64,000 nt of DNA from Neoscytalidium dimidiatum (taxonomy: Eukaryota; Ascomycota; Dothideomycetes; Botryosphaeriales; Botryosphaeriaceae): NCBI GenBank assembly GCA_037367355.1, contig CM074698.1, forward strand, positions 1,550,001-1,614,000, written 5' to 3'. Under the pieces are notes generated by a model. It saw only the letters and a list, made by a program, of their open reading frames with translations. It was not told the origin of the DNA and ran no database searches. The position numbers and the translations under genes were made by a program. Positions 13,097 to 24,749 of this stretch are shown piece after piece. Position 1 is the first letter of the stretch. Each line of letters opens with the position of its first letter.

Positions 13097-14212
13097 ATGA
13101 CAGAGACCAAGTGGGGCCCGCAGCCTCTGGACTCGAAGTACAGATTGGCCTTTAATGCTTTGGATGACTTTTTCAGGAGGCACCAGGAAAACGTGGTTGA
13201 AATTGAGGTGCTGCCACCTGCAATAGCTCCTTCCGGGGGCTCTCTCATCCTGGAAGACGGCCTCTGTGCCGGCGTACCCAAGAAAATCCTTGCTGCAGCT
13301 TTCATTGCCGCATGTGCCATTTTCTTTGGGAAGCACTCGGACGCTGACGAAAGGTCCGTGCAGACCGCACTCGATGCTACTCGGGTCATTCTTCTCTTCG
13401 ATCCAGAACACCTGACGGCGGCGAATTTCAGGAGATCGCGGCTAAATAACCTTCTGCTTAAGGTGGACAAAAGTTCGGTTATGCACCGGTCTTTGCATCT
13501 GGAGCTAAATTTCCTGGACAGTATCTTAACCTCTCCCCTCCATCGGCAATCAAAATCTCCCACGCTCTGGAGTTACCGGGCCTGGATCATACGTGCATTC
13601 GATCCTTGGACCTGTATTTACCGTACCATCCCTCAGGATGCAGGGAAGAACACTTCTTTAGAGAACTTCGCTTGCGAACTACGCATCGTACTCAGTTCCG
13701 GAGAACGGCATCCTAAGAACTACTACGCATGGCAATACGGTCGAAGACTGGTAACAAGTGTCCTTAGACAACAGGATGATTTCAAGCTATCGGAACAGCT
13801 TCATAAAGGCCTATCAGTACCCTCGGCTTACGAAATTCTGGAGCTATCCGTAAGCACGGTACACGACTGGTGCCTCCGCAACCCAAGCGACACGTCGGCC
13901 TGGTCATTCCTCTGCTTTCTCCTGCATCTTTTCCACGAGAACAAGGGAGCCATTCAGCAGCTTGTCGAAAAGACCCTGAAAATTGCGCAAGATTTTCGCT
14001 GGAGAAATGAGTCCGTCTGGGTTTTCTTAAGGACTCTCATTGCTGATCCGAAGCTTACTTCGAAAAGTGAGCAGGAGAAGTATCTACAGGAAATTGAAAG
14101 TATCTACGGAAGGAACGAAAGTGTTTTATTTTCAGGAAATGCCGCCGCACTGGTAACGCCTCACCCCGCTCTAGAAGCCTTATCTTGGGTTCGCCGGAAT
14201 GCACTTCCTTGA
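13097..14212 (+). CDS. PTAR1/ECM9-like prenyltransferase alpha-subunit repeat protein
   Basis: Single exon, 371 aa. The protein carries the paired helices of protein prenyltransferase alpha-subunit (PPTA) repeats: TLWSYRAWIIRAF at about residue 155 and HPKNYYAWQYGRRL at about 204, with weaker repeat-like DTSAWSFLCFLLHLF (about 270) and ESVWVFLRTLI further on. Two clear PPTA repeats and this overall length match the PTAR1/ECM9 group rather than the genuine farnesyl/geranylgeranyl transferase alpha subunits, which have five or six clustered repeats. In animals PTAR1 is the alpha subunit of geranylgeranyltransferase type III; whether fungal members do this is inference. Start is the first Met, preceded by the short GET1 divergent promoter. 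It converges on the minus-strand gene ending at 14,273, leaving 60 bp between stops. Confidence 0.8.
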   Translation: MTETKWGPQPLDSKYRLAFNALDDFFRRHQENVVEIEVLPPAIAPSGGSLILEDGLCAGVPKKILAAAFIAACAIFFGKHSDADERSVQTALDATRVILLFDPEHLTAANFRRSRLNNLLLKVDKSSVMHRSLHLELNFLDSILTSPLHRQSKSPTLWSYRAWIIRAFDPWTCIYRTIPQDAGKNTSLENFACELRIVLSSGERHPKNYYAWQYGRRLVTSVLRQQDDFKLSEQLHKGLSVPSAYEILELSVSTVHDWCLRNPSDTSAWSFLCFLLHLFHENKGAIQQLVEKTLKIAQDFRWRNESVWVFLRTLIADPKLTSKSEQEKYLQEIESIYGRNESVLFSGNAAALVTPHPALEALSWVRRNALP

Positions 14213-14272
14213 ACGCAAGAAGCAGAAACGGAAAGTCTATACGCGATGGTATTGGACTTGGAGGTTCGCCCG

Positions 14273-15276
14273 TCAGACCATGTCTGTATCTGCTCTCCTC
14301 CGACCGCAGCTGTGCCACATCCAATCCAGCGCATTTCCAATCAGCCGGTTCACAGCCTTGAAAGGGGAAGACAATGCAGAAAATATGCTCATCAGCGGCT
14401 GCTGGTGCGACTCCGTTTTCGCTGGCGCCTCCGGCTGAAGACTGTGTTCCGGAATTATACAAAGAGCTTGGCTGCGAGTGTTGTTATCAGAAGTTATCGT
14501 ACCGACGAAGACGACAGCCTTGTTTCCTCCAGCTAGGTTAAATGGGGCCACGACGTCCACCCGGGTCCATCTGTTGACTGGAGGAAGATGTTCGAACGAG
14601 GGCACCACGTTTTGCATTTCCCGACGGGGTTGCAAAGGAGGCGATGGCTCAGGTGATGAATCTTCGCTTGCAGCCTCGGGAAGGTACTGGGTTCCGGGAT
14701 GATATACTACGAGGCGACCAGTGCGCTCGTTCATGCTCTCAATGGAAGATGCGGTCAGACGATAGGATCCCCGATTTTGGTAACGCGTGAGCAGACGCCA
14801 CTGGATAGCGTAGATGTCCTTCGCGTTGATGAAGGACCTCGAAGACATCTGCCGCCCACTCTCCAGTTCAATGTGCGGACGTTCGAAGTGGCTCTCGGTC
14901 TCTTGCGGATGGTACTCAGAAGGGGCGATGGGGAGGTACCAGTTTACTTGGCGCCGTTGCTTCTTTACATTCATGTTGAACCTCTCCGCGAGACTCTTGT
15001 TGTGGAAGGAAGTCACCTTTGCTAGTCAGCTCCAGAGTAGAAAAAGGGATGTACTGCAAGACGAAATGCTCCACTCACAATGTGGAAATGGACCCACTCT
15101 CCATTGCGGTCAGCTGGCCTCGAACAAATCACAATCGGATGGTCGAATGCCTCCCTCATTATCGGCGGCGTCTGTCCGACGGACTCCACGGATCGGGGCG
15201 GTAACTCGTCGAACGGGGGCAACCACAGGATTCTCCCAACAATGGCCTCCTTGCTCTCGACCGGTCTGGCAGACAT
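14273..15276 (-). CDS. Fungal protein of unknown function
   Basis: Two exons, 15276-15079 and 15016-14273, joined across a 62-nt GT..AG intron, give 313 aa. The first ~125 residues look like a folded domain: IVGRILWLPPFDELP, then PIVICSRPADRNGEWVHFHIV, where the intron falls, then TSFHNKSLAERF and a WYLPIAPSEYHP segment. A Ser/Pro/Glu-rich linker follows (around residue 190-220). The C-terminal part has a hydrophobic VDVVAPFNLAGGNKAVVFVG segment and ends in a basic Trp-containing tail. I do not recognise a named domain. It is convergent with the PTAR1-like gene, so the two 3' ends may overlap at transcript level. Confidence 0.65.
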
Positions 15277-16560
15277 TCTGATTTTTAGTTCCGCTCCCTT
15301 GCTTGGAAAGAAAGGATTGGTGATGGATGCTGGCTCGTACCTTGACGACGGCGTTTGTTATAGTTCATCCTTGCGGTCTCTCAAACGGCCATTCAGACAA
15401 CGTATGAGGCGGTGCGCTACCGCCACAGAGCTCAGCTGTTGCAGCTCAAGACTTGGGTACAATACTAAAGCAGGACCATCCGGCATCCGCGATCCGACAA
15501 ACGGCCGGCAAAAGTGTTCAGCGAATGTGCTGCAGTCATTTGCATCGCCTCGTCCCGATATCCCGGTCTACGGGTATCCGCGCGCCTGCGCATGACGAAA
15601 TACGCTAATAGGTGTTCGCATAGCCCGTGCGGCGCGGATCCTTGTGACCCCGAAAAGCTGCAGCCTCGAGGTTGTGGTGTGTTGTGACCGAGAAGTGAGT
15701 GCCGTCAGCGCTTGTTGCGGCGCGGACCGGCGCATAAGGACAGGTGAATGCACCCCGGTCTTGGGGCTGTCAATGCAGTCGCTTCACACCGCTTTCTGTT
15801 CGAGTGCGCCTTGCTGCGCCACAACCACATGTTGCCGACGACTGTGGGATGCGAGGTGCACGAGATGTGGCTGGTGACGTTGTGTTTCCCAATCGGACTG
15901 ACCCCAGGTGCAGTTCAGAACAACTACATCGACGGCCCCGTGGTTCGCGCAATGATTAAATCGTAACGCGCTTTTCTGCATACATCCCATCTAGTGCAGC
16001 CCTTATCTTTCAGGCCTTGGCAGACGCCGGATGCCTCCATCCTTTGAACAATTCCGAATGTTCTAGCCAGGAACCACAGTACCTCCAGCTATGATGCATC
16101 GGCCCATTTCCTCGCCTCAATCCAGCAGTGGATATTTCGCAGCTGAAATTGGACAGATTGACGCATCAGCCCCGTGGATGCACAAGGCTTTCCAGCGGCG
16201 AGCTCAGAATCATCGCAGCCGAAGCCACTCGAGAGTCCGCGAGCGCACACCCCCGGTCATGGGTTCGGTATCTGCTCCGTAATCTCCACTTTCACCAGTT
16301 TGAAAGTGTGGAAAGAGTCGATTGTGTGATAGTCAGCCTTGCTGCCTGTTGTCCCGCTCTCGAAGATCTGTGTGACCATTTTCTCATGCCATCACCGCTG
16401 CCACAGTACCCAATTCAGGCAGCAACATTTCAAAAAAGACACGCTGTCCTGACGGTCTCAATGTCAGCTTGGTAAATGCAAACGCAAAGCTATTTAGTGC
16501 TTCAATACTCGACACGCCTCTTTTCCTCTTTTAAACCCCCACATTGAATCAAAAGGTTGC
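15277..16560. other. Intergenic, no gene supported
   Basis: Promoter of the minus-strand gene starting at 15276 followed by roughly 1.2 kb with only short, motif-free frames on both strands. Frames around 15,080-15,595 (+) overlap the first exon of the neighbouring gene antisense and were not accepted. Confidence 0.45.
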
Positions 16561-16569
16561 ATTTTCACC

Positions 16570-17532
16570 CTAATCGCCATGCTCATCGTTGAAACCCATC
16601 CGATCTACAGCGTCACTGCCACCGAGCGTAGCGTAAGCAAACCCCATGGCCATATCTTGAGCCAAAGGTACTAACACATGCGGCATAATCTTCAGTTTGT
16701 CCTCGGCGTGATTCGCCTCGAGAAGCGGGCCTTCACACGCATGCTTGCCAGCAAGGCGACTGGGCACATGCTACCTGCGGAGATCGTGGTATTGGTGGAA
16801 GACCGCCTTTTCGAACACTACTGGGCGCATACGACGGCGAAGTCATGGGCCCGCACGGATTCTTTGTGGCGGGAAGGGCATCCTGGCCTATACTGGGATC
16901 GGTACATGACGGAGGATGCGCTGCGGACGTGGTGTAAGCTTGCGGTCAGCCGGCCTTCTTGACAACAGCCCTCCTTCACCACGCATGACTGTTGGCGTTT
17001 GATCCGGAGCTGCGGGCTGATGAGATGGATGCAGGAGAGCCTCAATATGACACTCGCCGCCCGTGAAGGTCCGCACGCGAAGCACCTCTCCTCTAGCAAT
17101 ACCGTCAATGATACACCCCGCAACCCATACGTCGTGCACCTCGCACGTGCCGGCCGCTTTAGCCATGGCGGCATGGGGTTGTGTCAGTCTGAGGCTGTGG
17201 AGAAAACACCGGGTGACGAAGAGTCCCTGCGCATCGTTCGTCTTCGCAGCGGTATTTGCAGCACGTCCGCGAACGGCGCAAGAGGGCTCGCGTACGCGGC
17301 GTTTGTGGCGAGTAAAGACGGTGCACATATGGAAGGTAGTGATCGGGTAGAGAGGGTTTTGGAAGTGGAAGGGTTGGAGGAGCAGATTAGTGGTTGGGAC
17401 GCGGAGGGGGTGAAAAAGTGTGCCACCATCTTGGGGCTGGAAATGGTTGGGAGGGACGATGAGGACGAGGACAGTAAGCTGAGGCCAAGATTAAGGTTGG
17501 TGCAGAGTTTTGCGTCAGACCGAAGGGAATGA
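16570..17532. other. Ambiguous coding locus, both strands plausible
   Basis: Coding-like sequence occurs on both strands and I cannot settle which is real. Plus strand: ATG at 16579, an intron-like 16633-16695 (GTAAGC..TACTAAC..TTCAG), then an in-frame stretch with LPAEIVVLVEDRLFEHYW and ending at 16962 (about 106 aa); a second plus frame ends at 17532 with an acidic tail. Minus strand: a frame ending at 16570 reads AQDMAMGFAYATLGGSDAVD near its C-terminus, and another around 17165-17020 reads CEVHDVWVAGCIIDGIARG. Neither set joins into a complete gene by obvious splice sites. One small gene, or a decayed one, is likely here. Confidence 0.35.
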
Positions 17533-17958
17533 GGGGTACGGCTGTTGAACTGAAAGTGATGAGTAGTTCTTAAGATGCAAATCTACGTTAGTATCTGGGC
17601 GAACTGGACGTTGTGAATTCCATCCACTGACCCACTGAACTTCTTTGGCCCTTTGAGGTTGCTGGATCCTTTTTGCGGTGTACGTCTGTGGTCCGTGATA
17701 GTAAAGATGACACCAACTCTCGTACCGGGTCACTCGACAGTTCCACCTTCCGCAGTGATTAAGGGCATGAGTGCCGCAAGGGAAATAGGAAAGGGAGGAG
17801 GAGGAGGCCTTGAGCGAAACCATTTCCAACTGTCTCCGAAGAATCCATATTAATTTTCTGAGGACGGGGGAAATATCGGACGTATTCTCTTTACTATGTA
17901 GTGATTTTTGACACGCAAGGAAGAGGACGATGCGCACCATTTCTGCTAATCCTTTCAT
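17515..17958 (-). CDS. Possible small Cys/His/Trp-rich protein
   Basis: Uninterrupted 147-codon minus-strand frame. Its middle has clustered metal-ligand-type residues: YFPCGTHALNHCGRWNC then ESWCHLYYHGPQTYT, reminiscent of small fungal proteins with Cys/His zinc-binding patches. No known domain is recognised. The frame could be chance or the last exon of a gene lying within the ambiguous locus on its left. Codon use is unremarkable and no good splice model was found. Confidence 0.25.
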   Translation of the reverse strand: MKGLAEMVRIVLFLACQKSLHSKENTSDISPVLRKLIWILRRQLEMVSLKASSSSLSYFPCGTHALNHCGRWNCRVTRYESWCHLYYHGPQTYTAKRIQQPQRAKEVQWVSGWNSQRPVRPDTNVDLHLKNYSSLSVQQPYPSFPSV

Positions 17959-18916
17959 ACAAGACCTCTCTCCCGAAGCCCCTTAGAGTGATCCAAAGAG
18001 GCCGACATCACCTCGTACCAAATGCTAAGTCATACGTCCTACCATAATCCTTAGCCTACTCATAAGACATCTAGTGCTGTCCTGATGTCACATAGCATGT
18101 CGGAAGAGCATTCGTGTGCACACTGATAATACTACTTTGGAGTCAGAGCAGCGAATTCGGCATGCTTTAAACTAGCAACATCGGAGCGTCATTGAGACCT
18201 GGATGTGACACGTCGAAGAACGCTGCATGATCCATGAGACTCCGATCTGGAAAGTCACCAGATGCGGTCAGGGGCTCGAGTTCTCGGTGAGGCAAGCATA
18301 CTGGCCATTCAATTAGGTTGCTTTTAGCATGAATAACGCCGCTTACATGTTCCTTTCTGCTGCTTATTCCACAATAATTCCCGGCCAAGCACTGACAGCT
18401 CCGTAGTTTTCCCTTTGCGTCTACACATGTGGGGAAATGATGCAGACTCAGACCTTAACAAAGTATGGGGCTCGCTGCTGGCTGATGGTGGTGTGGGCGG
18501 GACCAGTGAGAGAATGTGGTGCTCTGTTTCATGTATTGAAATGAGCTCTGGAGCTCGCCGGCAAGTAACCATACCCCAAAACGCCTCTTTCTCTTCAGGT
18601 ACGGAGACGAGACGTCGTCTTCCAGCGTATGCGACCATGAAGCTATGGAAGAGATTTCTCTTTGTCATGTCTGAGTTGCTGATCGAACGAGGGATATATG
18701 TTACTTTTAGATGGGATCGTCATCCTGCTGCGTATTGGACCGAGTCGTCAAGGGATACACGTGGTGCGGCCGAATTGTCAATGTATACACACATATTTAT
18801 CTTCTTATCCCAGGGTCCACGAGCACTCGCCCGCACAGTAACTCCAAACCCATGACATGTCTTCTTGAACACTCGTTCTCTTATTCCCAGCCATCCTTCC
18901 CTGTTTATCTCTACGT
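17959..18916. other. Intergenic, no gene supported
   Basis: About 950 bp with short frames only; includes the 3' flank of the golgin gene ending at 18917. Confidence 0.45.
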
Positions 18917-20919
18917 TCAGGATATTCCCAGCCCCTTTGTATCTCCAGTATTCGTCGGGCTTGCCGCACTCTCGCGGCGGCTAGAATCCCTTGAACTCTT
19001 ACCCTCCTGGGCCTCTTGCTCAAGGAAGTTCTGCCACAGCTCGGCCAAACTTTCCTTGTTCTGCTGCGCAGACGATGACGAGTGGCCTTCTGAAAGTAAT
19101 AAGTCGGTGCTTGTGAGTGAAGGTGTTGAAGGCGTTCGACGGAAAGGCGATAAGGGGACACGTAGAGTGTTGTTGGCGGTGGCGGTGGATCCAGGACGTG
19201 AAAGACCAGCTTGTTCACGTTGCTCTAAGCGAGTGTTTTAGCACCAAGGCTGCTTCTCGTTGGACAAAAAAGTATCATATGGTGCAGCTTGAACCTACCT
19301 TCATTCCAGCCGAGCAGGGCAGCAATGAGTTGAAGCACCTGGAACTTCTTGGGGTCACTTCTGTCGAGCGCAAGGAAGTGTAGGAGGTGATTAGTGACAA
19401 TCTGTCTGTCCACGTTGTCCTCGGGCCGGCCTTTCCGCAGGATACGCAGAGCTTTGGTTAGATGGTCGTTAAGAATAACAGCTTCATGACGAAGCTTGCC
19501 GATAAGCAAATTCTTCTCCTTGACCTCCTTCTCGAAAGGTAACGCTCGTTCAAGTTCTTTTTGTGTTGTCGCCAATTCAGTCTTCGCCTTCGTGCACTCT
19601 TCTTCCGCAGCCTGAAGCTGTTTACGTAGCTCCTCGAGCTGATTCTGCGAGTTCTCTACAATTTCTCGGAGTTCCTTCTTGCGCGCTGTATGAACTTGTT
19701 AGGCTGAATAACTTTGCATGACAGATATGTAGAAGATTTACCATCCTGAATGTCCCGCAATGCTCTCTGAAGGCCATCTACTGTCGACGTCTGAGTATCT
19801 CTCTCATTGACCGCCCGCTCCAGAGCTTCTCGCTGGTTGTTTAACTGGTCTTCCAACTCGGCCACCCTATCGCCCAGGTTCTCCCTAAGCGATCTTTCCT
19901 CCATAGCCAGCACCTCCCAATCTTGCATAGCCTGCTTCGCCGTCTCGAACTCCTCTCTCGCGTACGCTTCGCGCTGTATTAATTCGTCCCTCTCCTTTAT
20001 CCAATTCTGTTGCGAGAGCGTAGCGCGGCTGCGCAGAGTGGATATCTCGGAGGCTTGCTCCTCGGTCTGTTTGCGCAGCTGTTCATTGTCGTCGCGCAGC
20101 TGGCGGTTCTGGTCCTCGAGGTCGTCGACCTGAGCACGCACGCGCTCGAGCTCCTCGGCATCCTGGCGCATGCGCTCCCCTAGCTGGCTCTTGATGGTGT
20201 TGACTTTGCCGCGCAGATCACGGTACTGGTTCTCGGCATGCTCCTTGCTCTTAGCAGCGTCTTCGGCCTGGTGCTTGAGGCCGTTGATCTCCTCCTCATG
20301 CTTGCTCTGTATAGTCTCGAGCGACTTGCGCAGCTGAGTGACTTCCTCGCGCAGCTCATCGCGCTCTTTGGCCAACTGGTCGAGGCGGTCGGTGGTGTCC
20401 TTGTCCATCGGGGGCTGGTGGGAGCGGGCGCCGTTGGGCTGAGGCGTCTGCGGCTCGGACTGGGCAGTCGAGGGCCGGGTGTCAGGGTCGTCGTTCGTGC
20501 TGGACTTCTGGAAGCAATTAGCGAGAGAGCGCAGGTGGCAGCGGGGGGTGTGGGCGTATACCGCGGGCGACTGTTCCTCGTCTACATCGTCGTCGACATC
20601 CTGCTCCTCAGGATCAGGCTCCGGGTGATTCTGGCCATTGGAGGGCTGGCCGGCAGGTCCCTGGGCTTTGGACTGCTTCTTCTTGCTCTTCTTCTTCTTG
20701 GACTTGGGGGTGGTCGGGGCTGGCACCACGCGGCACTACGACGTCAGCGAGGGAGCTGGGGAGTTGAGGCTCGGAGTAGGAGCTCGGGGGGCAGGGGGCG
20801 CGCGACGCACCGGCGAGAGGGAGCGGCGGGGCAGTCTCTTGGGTGGGAGACATATTTGCCTTCATCAGCTGGGTGACGGAGGTGTTGGAGCTGCTGCGCC
20901 CAAGGCCTACGGCGTACAT
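18917..20919 (-). CDS. IMH1: GRIP-domain golgin (IMH1-type)
   Basis: Peripheral trans-Golgi coiled-coil tether recruited by Arl1-GTP. Exons on the minus strand: 20919-20811, 20719-19742, 19685-19299 and 19224-18917; 1782 nt, 593 aa, open throughout. N-terminus: Pro-rich, then a strongly basic KSKKKKSKKKQSK patch and an acidic stretch. A long heptad-rich coiled coil runs from about residue 140 to 430. The C-terminal GRIP domain is clear: DRQIVTNHLLHFLALDRSDP followed by KKFQVLQLIAALLGWNE, then EQREQAGLSRPG after the last intron. The tail contains a SLAELWQNFLEQEAQE helix common in fungal Imh1. The start is uncertain: Met codons at 20919, 20862 and 20850 are all in frame, and the first intron joins the Pro-rich segment to APTTPKSKKKK. 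Divergent from the catalase-like gene at 21,542. Confidence 0.88.
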
Positions 20920-21541
20920 TGGGGGAGCGCTGGCAGACCAGTCGTCGTGTCCACAGCGCGGAGCGAACGAGCGAACCCTTGCAGCGAACCCGCGACCGAG
21001 CCGTCGTCAATCCTCCGTCCCCGGCCCGCCGCAGCACTGCTCCTCCACCTCTCTATTCCCGATTGCCGCCGCCTCACCGTTACCTCCGCCCGCACCACGC
21101 ATTCCCCACGTCGCGTCGTGTCGCGTCACCGCTCTCGCGCTGCCCACCGTCCGCCAAGCCCCGTGTGCTGCTCGCGCGTCTCTGTAGTCGTGACGTGAGG
21201 CTGCTGTAATCCTCTCCTTCCATCCGGCCTGATCTGCACACCCGCCGCCCTCACTAAACGATTGCCGCTCGCGGGGTAGACGCCATGCGGCTCCTAAGCT
21301 CCCAGCCTGACAAGTGAGCGTATATGTTTCGTCAATCTGGTACCAGACCCGCCGATCCAGGCCATGACCACCCCGCAAATGGTAGCTTTGGCCCTCCCGC
21401 CCATCAGGCGATGGAACAGCTTAGATTCGACTGCTCGACTCCTGTGTTCTTCCGGCTTCCCCAGCATACATACATGTTGAATTCATATTTCTTTCTCTCC
21501 TTATCCGATCCGCTCCAAATTCTATTGTCCTGTGTCTCATC
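20920..21541. promoter_or_regulatory. Divergent promoter region, golgin / catalase-like gene
   Basis: 622 bp between two divergent start codons; GC-rich on the golgin side, AT-richer close to 21,541. Frames across it are GC-driven and motif-free. No specific factor site is claimed. Confidence 0.4.
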
Positions 21542-22729
21542 ATGGCTACTAACGGTAATAATGCAAACCCAGATGAACTTGCCAAAAGGAATTACATCCG
21601 CTGGGATGCTGAAGGTGTTGAGAAAGTTCCGCCGAAGGAGGCGGAGCACATCAAGGCAGTCGCAAATATGATCAACGAAGGCGTTGTCAAGGGCAAATTC
21701 ATCGTGCCCGACAATCTACCACACCATTTCAAACAGTCAGAGCTATTCAAACAGGGTGGCGAGTATCCGGCCGCTTGCCGTTATAGCTCTGAGCCCGGCG
21801 ACCCAGGCTTGGACGTAGGTGTCTTTTTCCCCCTTCCCCGACCGCTTTGGACTATCATTTCATAGGAGAAAGGCTTTATAGGTGCTCACATTCATGAACA
21901 GGACCGTATTCCTCAGCCCCGTGGCTTTGCGATGAAGCTGTTCAATGTGAGCGGAATGATGTTCGAGGCTGGTGCTGATCTCCCTACCCAGGACATTGAG
22001 TTCAACAGCACCCCTGCTTTAGACCTGGCTGATGCTGAAACGACACGCGACATCATCCATCTACGCATCAAGTATGGGAGTAATAAGTCTGAACTCCATA
22101 ACTACCTAGAGGCACGCCAGGACACCGATCTCCAAAAAGCGCGCGACGCCGTCCGCAATACTCATCTTGAGAGCACCCATCAGTACTCACAGACGGCTTA
22201 CCGCTTCGGCGACTATGTCATGAAGTATTGTCTGGTTCCGCCGAGCGAGACTCAACGTAAATTGTACGATGAGACGGTCAAGCCTACCGACGGCTCGGAC
22301 ATCCTGCACCGCTGGTTGCAGGCTTTCCACAAAGATCATGACGCCGAGTATCTTTTTCAGGTGCAGCTGTTGGAAAATCTGGAGGACCAGCCGGTTGAGT
22401 ATGCTGGAAAGGCATGGGATTCCGATAAGTATCCGTGGCAGACGGTGGGGAGGTTGGTCATCCCCAAGCAAGATAGCTTTGACTATGAGCGGAAGGCCTT
22501 TTGGGAGGATCATATTCGCGTGGATCCGTGGCATGGCTTGGCTAGCCTCCAGCCTCTAGGCAGCCCCAATCGGTTGAGGAGAGTCGGTGAGTCAGTTTGC
22601 AGCGCTTTCCGTGAAATCTTGCATGGCTAACACCTCACGCCAGTATATCCTGCCAGCAGCGCCCTGCGTCGCAAGATGAACGGTAGAAAGGAGATAAACG
22701 TTAGGAGCATCGATGAGATCCCGAACTAG
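21542..22729 (+). CDS. Catalase-like heme-dependent protein
   Basis: Exons 21542-21814, 21902-22586 and 22644-22729; 1044 nt, 347 aa. The first splice joins GLD to DRIPQPRGFAMKLFNVSG, and the last joins NRLRRV to VYPASSALRRKMNGR. This pattern (RYSSEPGDPG, PRGFAMKLF, the DPWHGLA..PLGSPNRLRR segment near the C-terminus) is that of the small catalase-fold proteins of the catalase superfamily (srpA-like), which bind heme but often act as peroxidases or allene-oxide-type enzymes rather than true catalases. Length of ~350 aa fits that group; true catalases are longer. Substrate unknown. The N-terminus lacks a signal peptide. The last intron has a good CTAAC branch point at about 22,627. Confidence 0.8.
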
Positions 22730-24411
22730 GCCTGATGAGCACGTTATTGATTTGTATATTCGCTTTGCAACTACGGTGTATGAGTACATAAGGAAACAAG
22801 CGATCTTATTTGTTGCCCAACAGCACACCCATCTACTCAGGTCTTCGTGTGCCACGGCCTTTCTTTTTTATTTTTTTTGCCACACCTTTTGAGAATGTAG
22901 TAGCGTATACCACAAGGTTATCAGCGGCGGGTCAGAAAACTGCAGGTTGGCCTAGGGCTGTGAATTTTCATTCATTTGAGATACAACTGTCTGAAGTTCT
23001 AATCTTCTAGACACGCATTCCTCCATCCAGAGGCAGCGGAGGAACGATAGAAACTGTTCCTACAGATGAACGAGGAAACCGCCAGTCACTCTTTGCTACA
23101 CTAAAACCACAAACGTGCTTCTAGGGTGGTCCTGGGAATCTGTGCTCTACAGTTTAGCGGCAGGCGTGGTTGGTGGGGATTGGCAGCACCCCGGAAATAC
23201 CCGCCAATCTCTAAGTGCTCTAGACCCGTCCACGAGGCCATGGTTTCCGTACTGCACAGCATCTAAAGAGGCAAAAGGCTGTAACTTCGAACACCGTGAA
23301 GCCATGGACATTCACCCGACAAGCGGTTACTTCATGGACGAAAGAGATTGCGCGAATAGATTCGCATCTATGACTTCACCACTACATCAAGGCCCATGCA
23401 TTCCGGTTTAGTTCAATCACGTGCGGTCGCACACATCCCTTACAGCTACAAACTACAAAAGTCCCCGTCGTTCGCGTGGGATTTACTTTTGGGTTTTTCT
23501 TTTCCCTTCTCTTCATAGATACCAAAGACGGTCTCAAAAACCCTTGGGTTGTCACTATTCTGCACCTATGCAGCTAAATTGGCTTTCCACATTCCCGAGC
23601 AGACCTAGAGAAGTCAGCTGGCCCGATTGAATCATCTGACGTACCATTTAACTGAGGGGATTTTCTCTCTATAAAGGTTGCGCGTTCAATCTTGCCGACA
23701 TGTGTTCCCTTGACATACTTACGCGGGGCTCTGTTCCTGTGCTTTTATCCGATAGGATAATGGAAGTGGATGGCAATGAGAGATTTCCCCGCCTTGCCCA
23801 GAGCAGGAATTCAGCCATGCATGGCCATGACTCGGACGGCTATAGAGTCGTTGGGGATAGAAGTTCGGCCGGGATGAGCGCGTATCGCGTTATACACCCT
23901 ACGCGCCCTCGTATCCACCTGCAGAAGAGTGCGAAGATGCGGCAAAATTTCGATGGAATGCACCAGGGTCGCGCGCCTTGAGGCTAGAGAGGCCGCTTTG
24001 GACGCACCTGAATGAGAAATTGGTGCCACAGCGCTTGGCTCAAGGCTGAGTCGGATCGCATGTGCAGGGAGCAGGGAACAAGACACTTCATAGCTCGACT
24101 CTGACCGTGTAAGGAAACTTTTAGGTCTCTCCGTGTGTCTCACGGTAAACCCAAAGCTTGAGGCTGGGCTTGCCTAGATACTGCTCTCGGCGGCACCAGC
24201 CGCAAGCGGAGAAGACACGCCTGCCACTTGCCTAGCGACCGGCTTTCACCAAGGGGCCTATATTTGAGGTATTCAGTTGAGGCTGTGTAGTCAAAGATAT
24301 AGCACACTTTATTTAGCTGCTCTGGATATCGCAAGACCACACTACGCCAATATGCCCTGGAAGAAAGACTCGAAGACCGCCACCACTGACTGCGCCAATC
24401 ATGGGATCAGG
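22730..24411. other. Intergenic, no gene supported
   Basis: 1.7 kb between the convergent catalase-like gene and ATX1. Only short frames, none above about 110 codons and none with motifs. A short T-rich stretch lies near 22,860-22,880. Confidence 0.5.
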
Positions 24412-24749
24412 TCATACTGTCATAGTCTTGCCGTCGGCCTCGCCGGAGTTCACCTTCTTGCCAGTCTTCTTGATGGTGTTGAGGACGGTGTCGTAGTCGA
24501 GCGAGTCGGCGGCGACGACCTCGGCGGTCTGGGATTCAAGCGAGACAGTGTGCGACTTAACGCCTGCAAGAGTAGTAGGTCAGCAGAGTGGTCGTAGAGG
24601 AAGACCCCGGGGGGGGAGGGGGGGCAGCCCGCGGAGAGCTTGGATCGGTGCATTCCCTTACCGTCAAGCTTCTTGAGGACACGGTCGACAGCGCCGGAGC
24701 AGCCACCGCAGGTCATGGTGACGTTGAACTTGTAGGTGTGGTCGGCCAT
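24412..24749 (-). CDS. ATX1: Copper metallochaperone Atx1
   Basis: Small cytosolic chaperone that hands Cu(I) to the Golgi P-type ATPase Ccc2. Exons 24749-24662 and 24563-24412 give 79 aa, typical for the family. The HMA domain shows the metal-binding MTCGGCSG motif (Cys14 and Cys17), the following VDRVLKKLDG helix, and, after the 98-nt intron, VKSHTVSLESQTAEVVA and the TIKKTGKKV lysine-rich loop used for docking to the ATPase. Start is the first Met, two residues before the first strand. The intron contains a run of G (minus strand C) around 24,609-24,624. The gene is divergent from palA, with 593 bp between start codons. Confidence 0.95.

Noticed and set aside
15080..15595. 171-codon plus-strand frame
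   Set aside because: Overlaps the first exon of the minus-strand gene at 15276 and has no recognisable domain.
20238..20876. 212-codon plus-strand frame opposite the golgin
   Set aside because: Leu-rich translation is the antisense shadow of Glu/Gln-rich coiled-coil codons.
23680..23710. Possible tRNA 3' half (GCGCGTTCAATCTTGCC)
   Set aside because: No matching acceptor, D or anticodon arm upstream; T-loop consensus not met.
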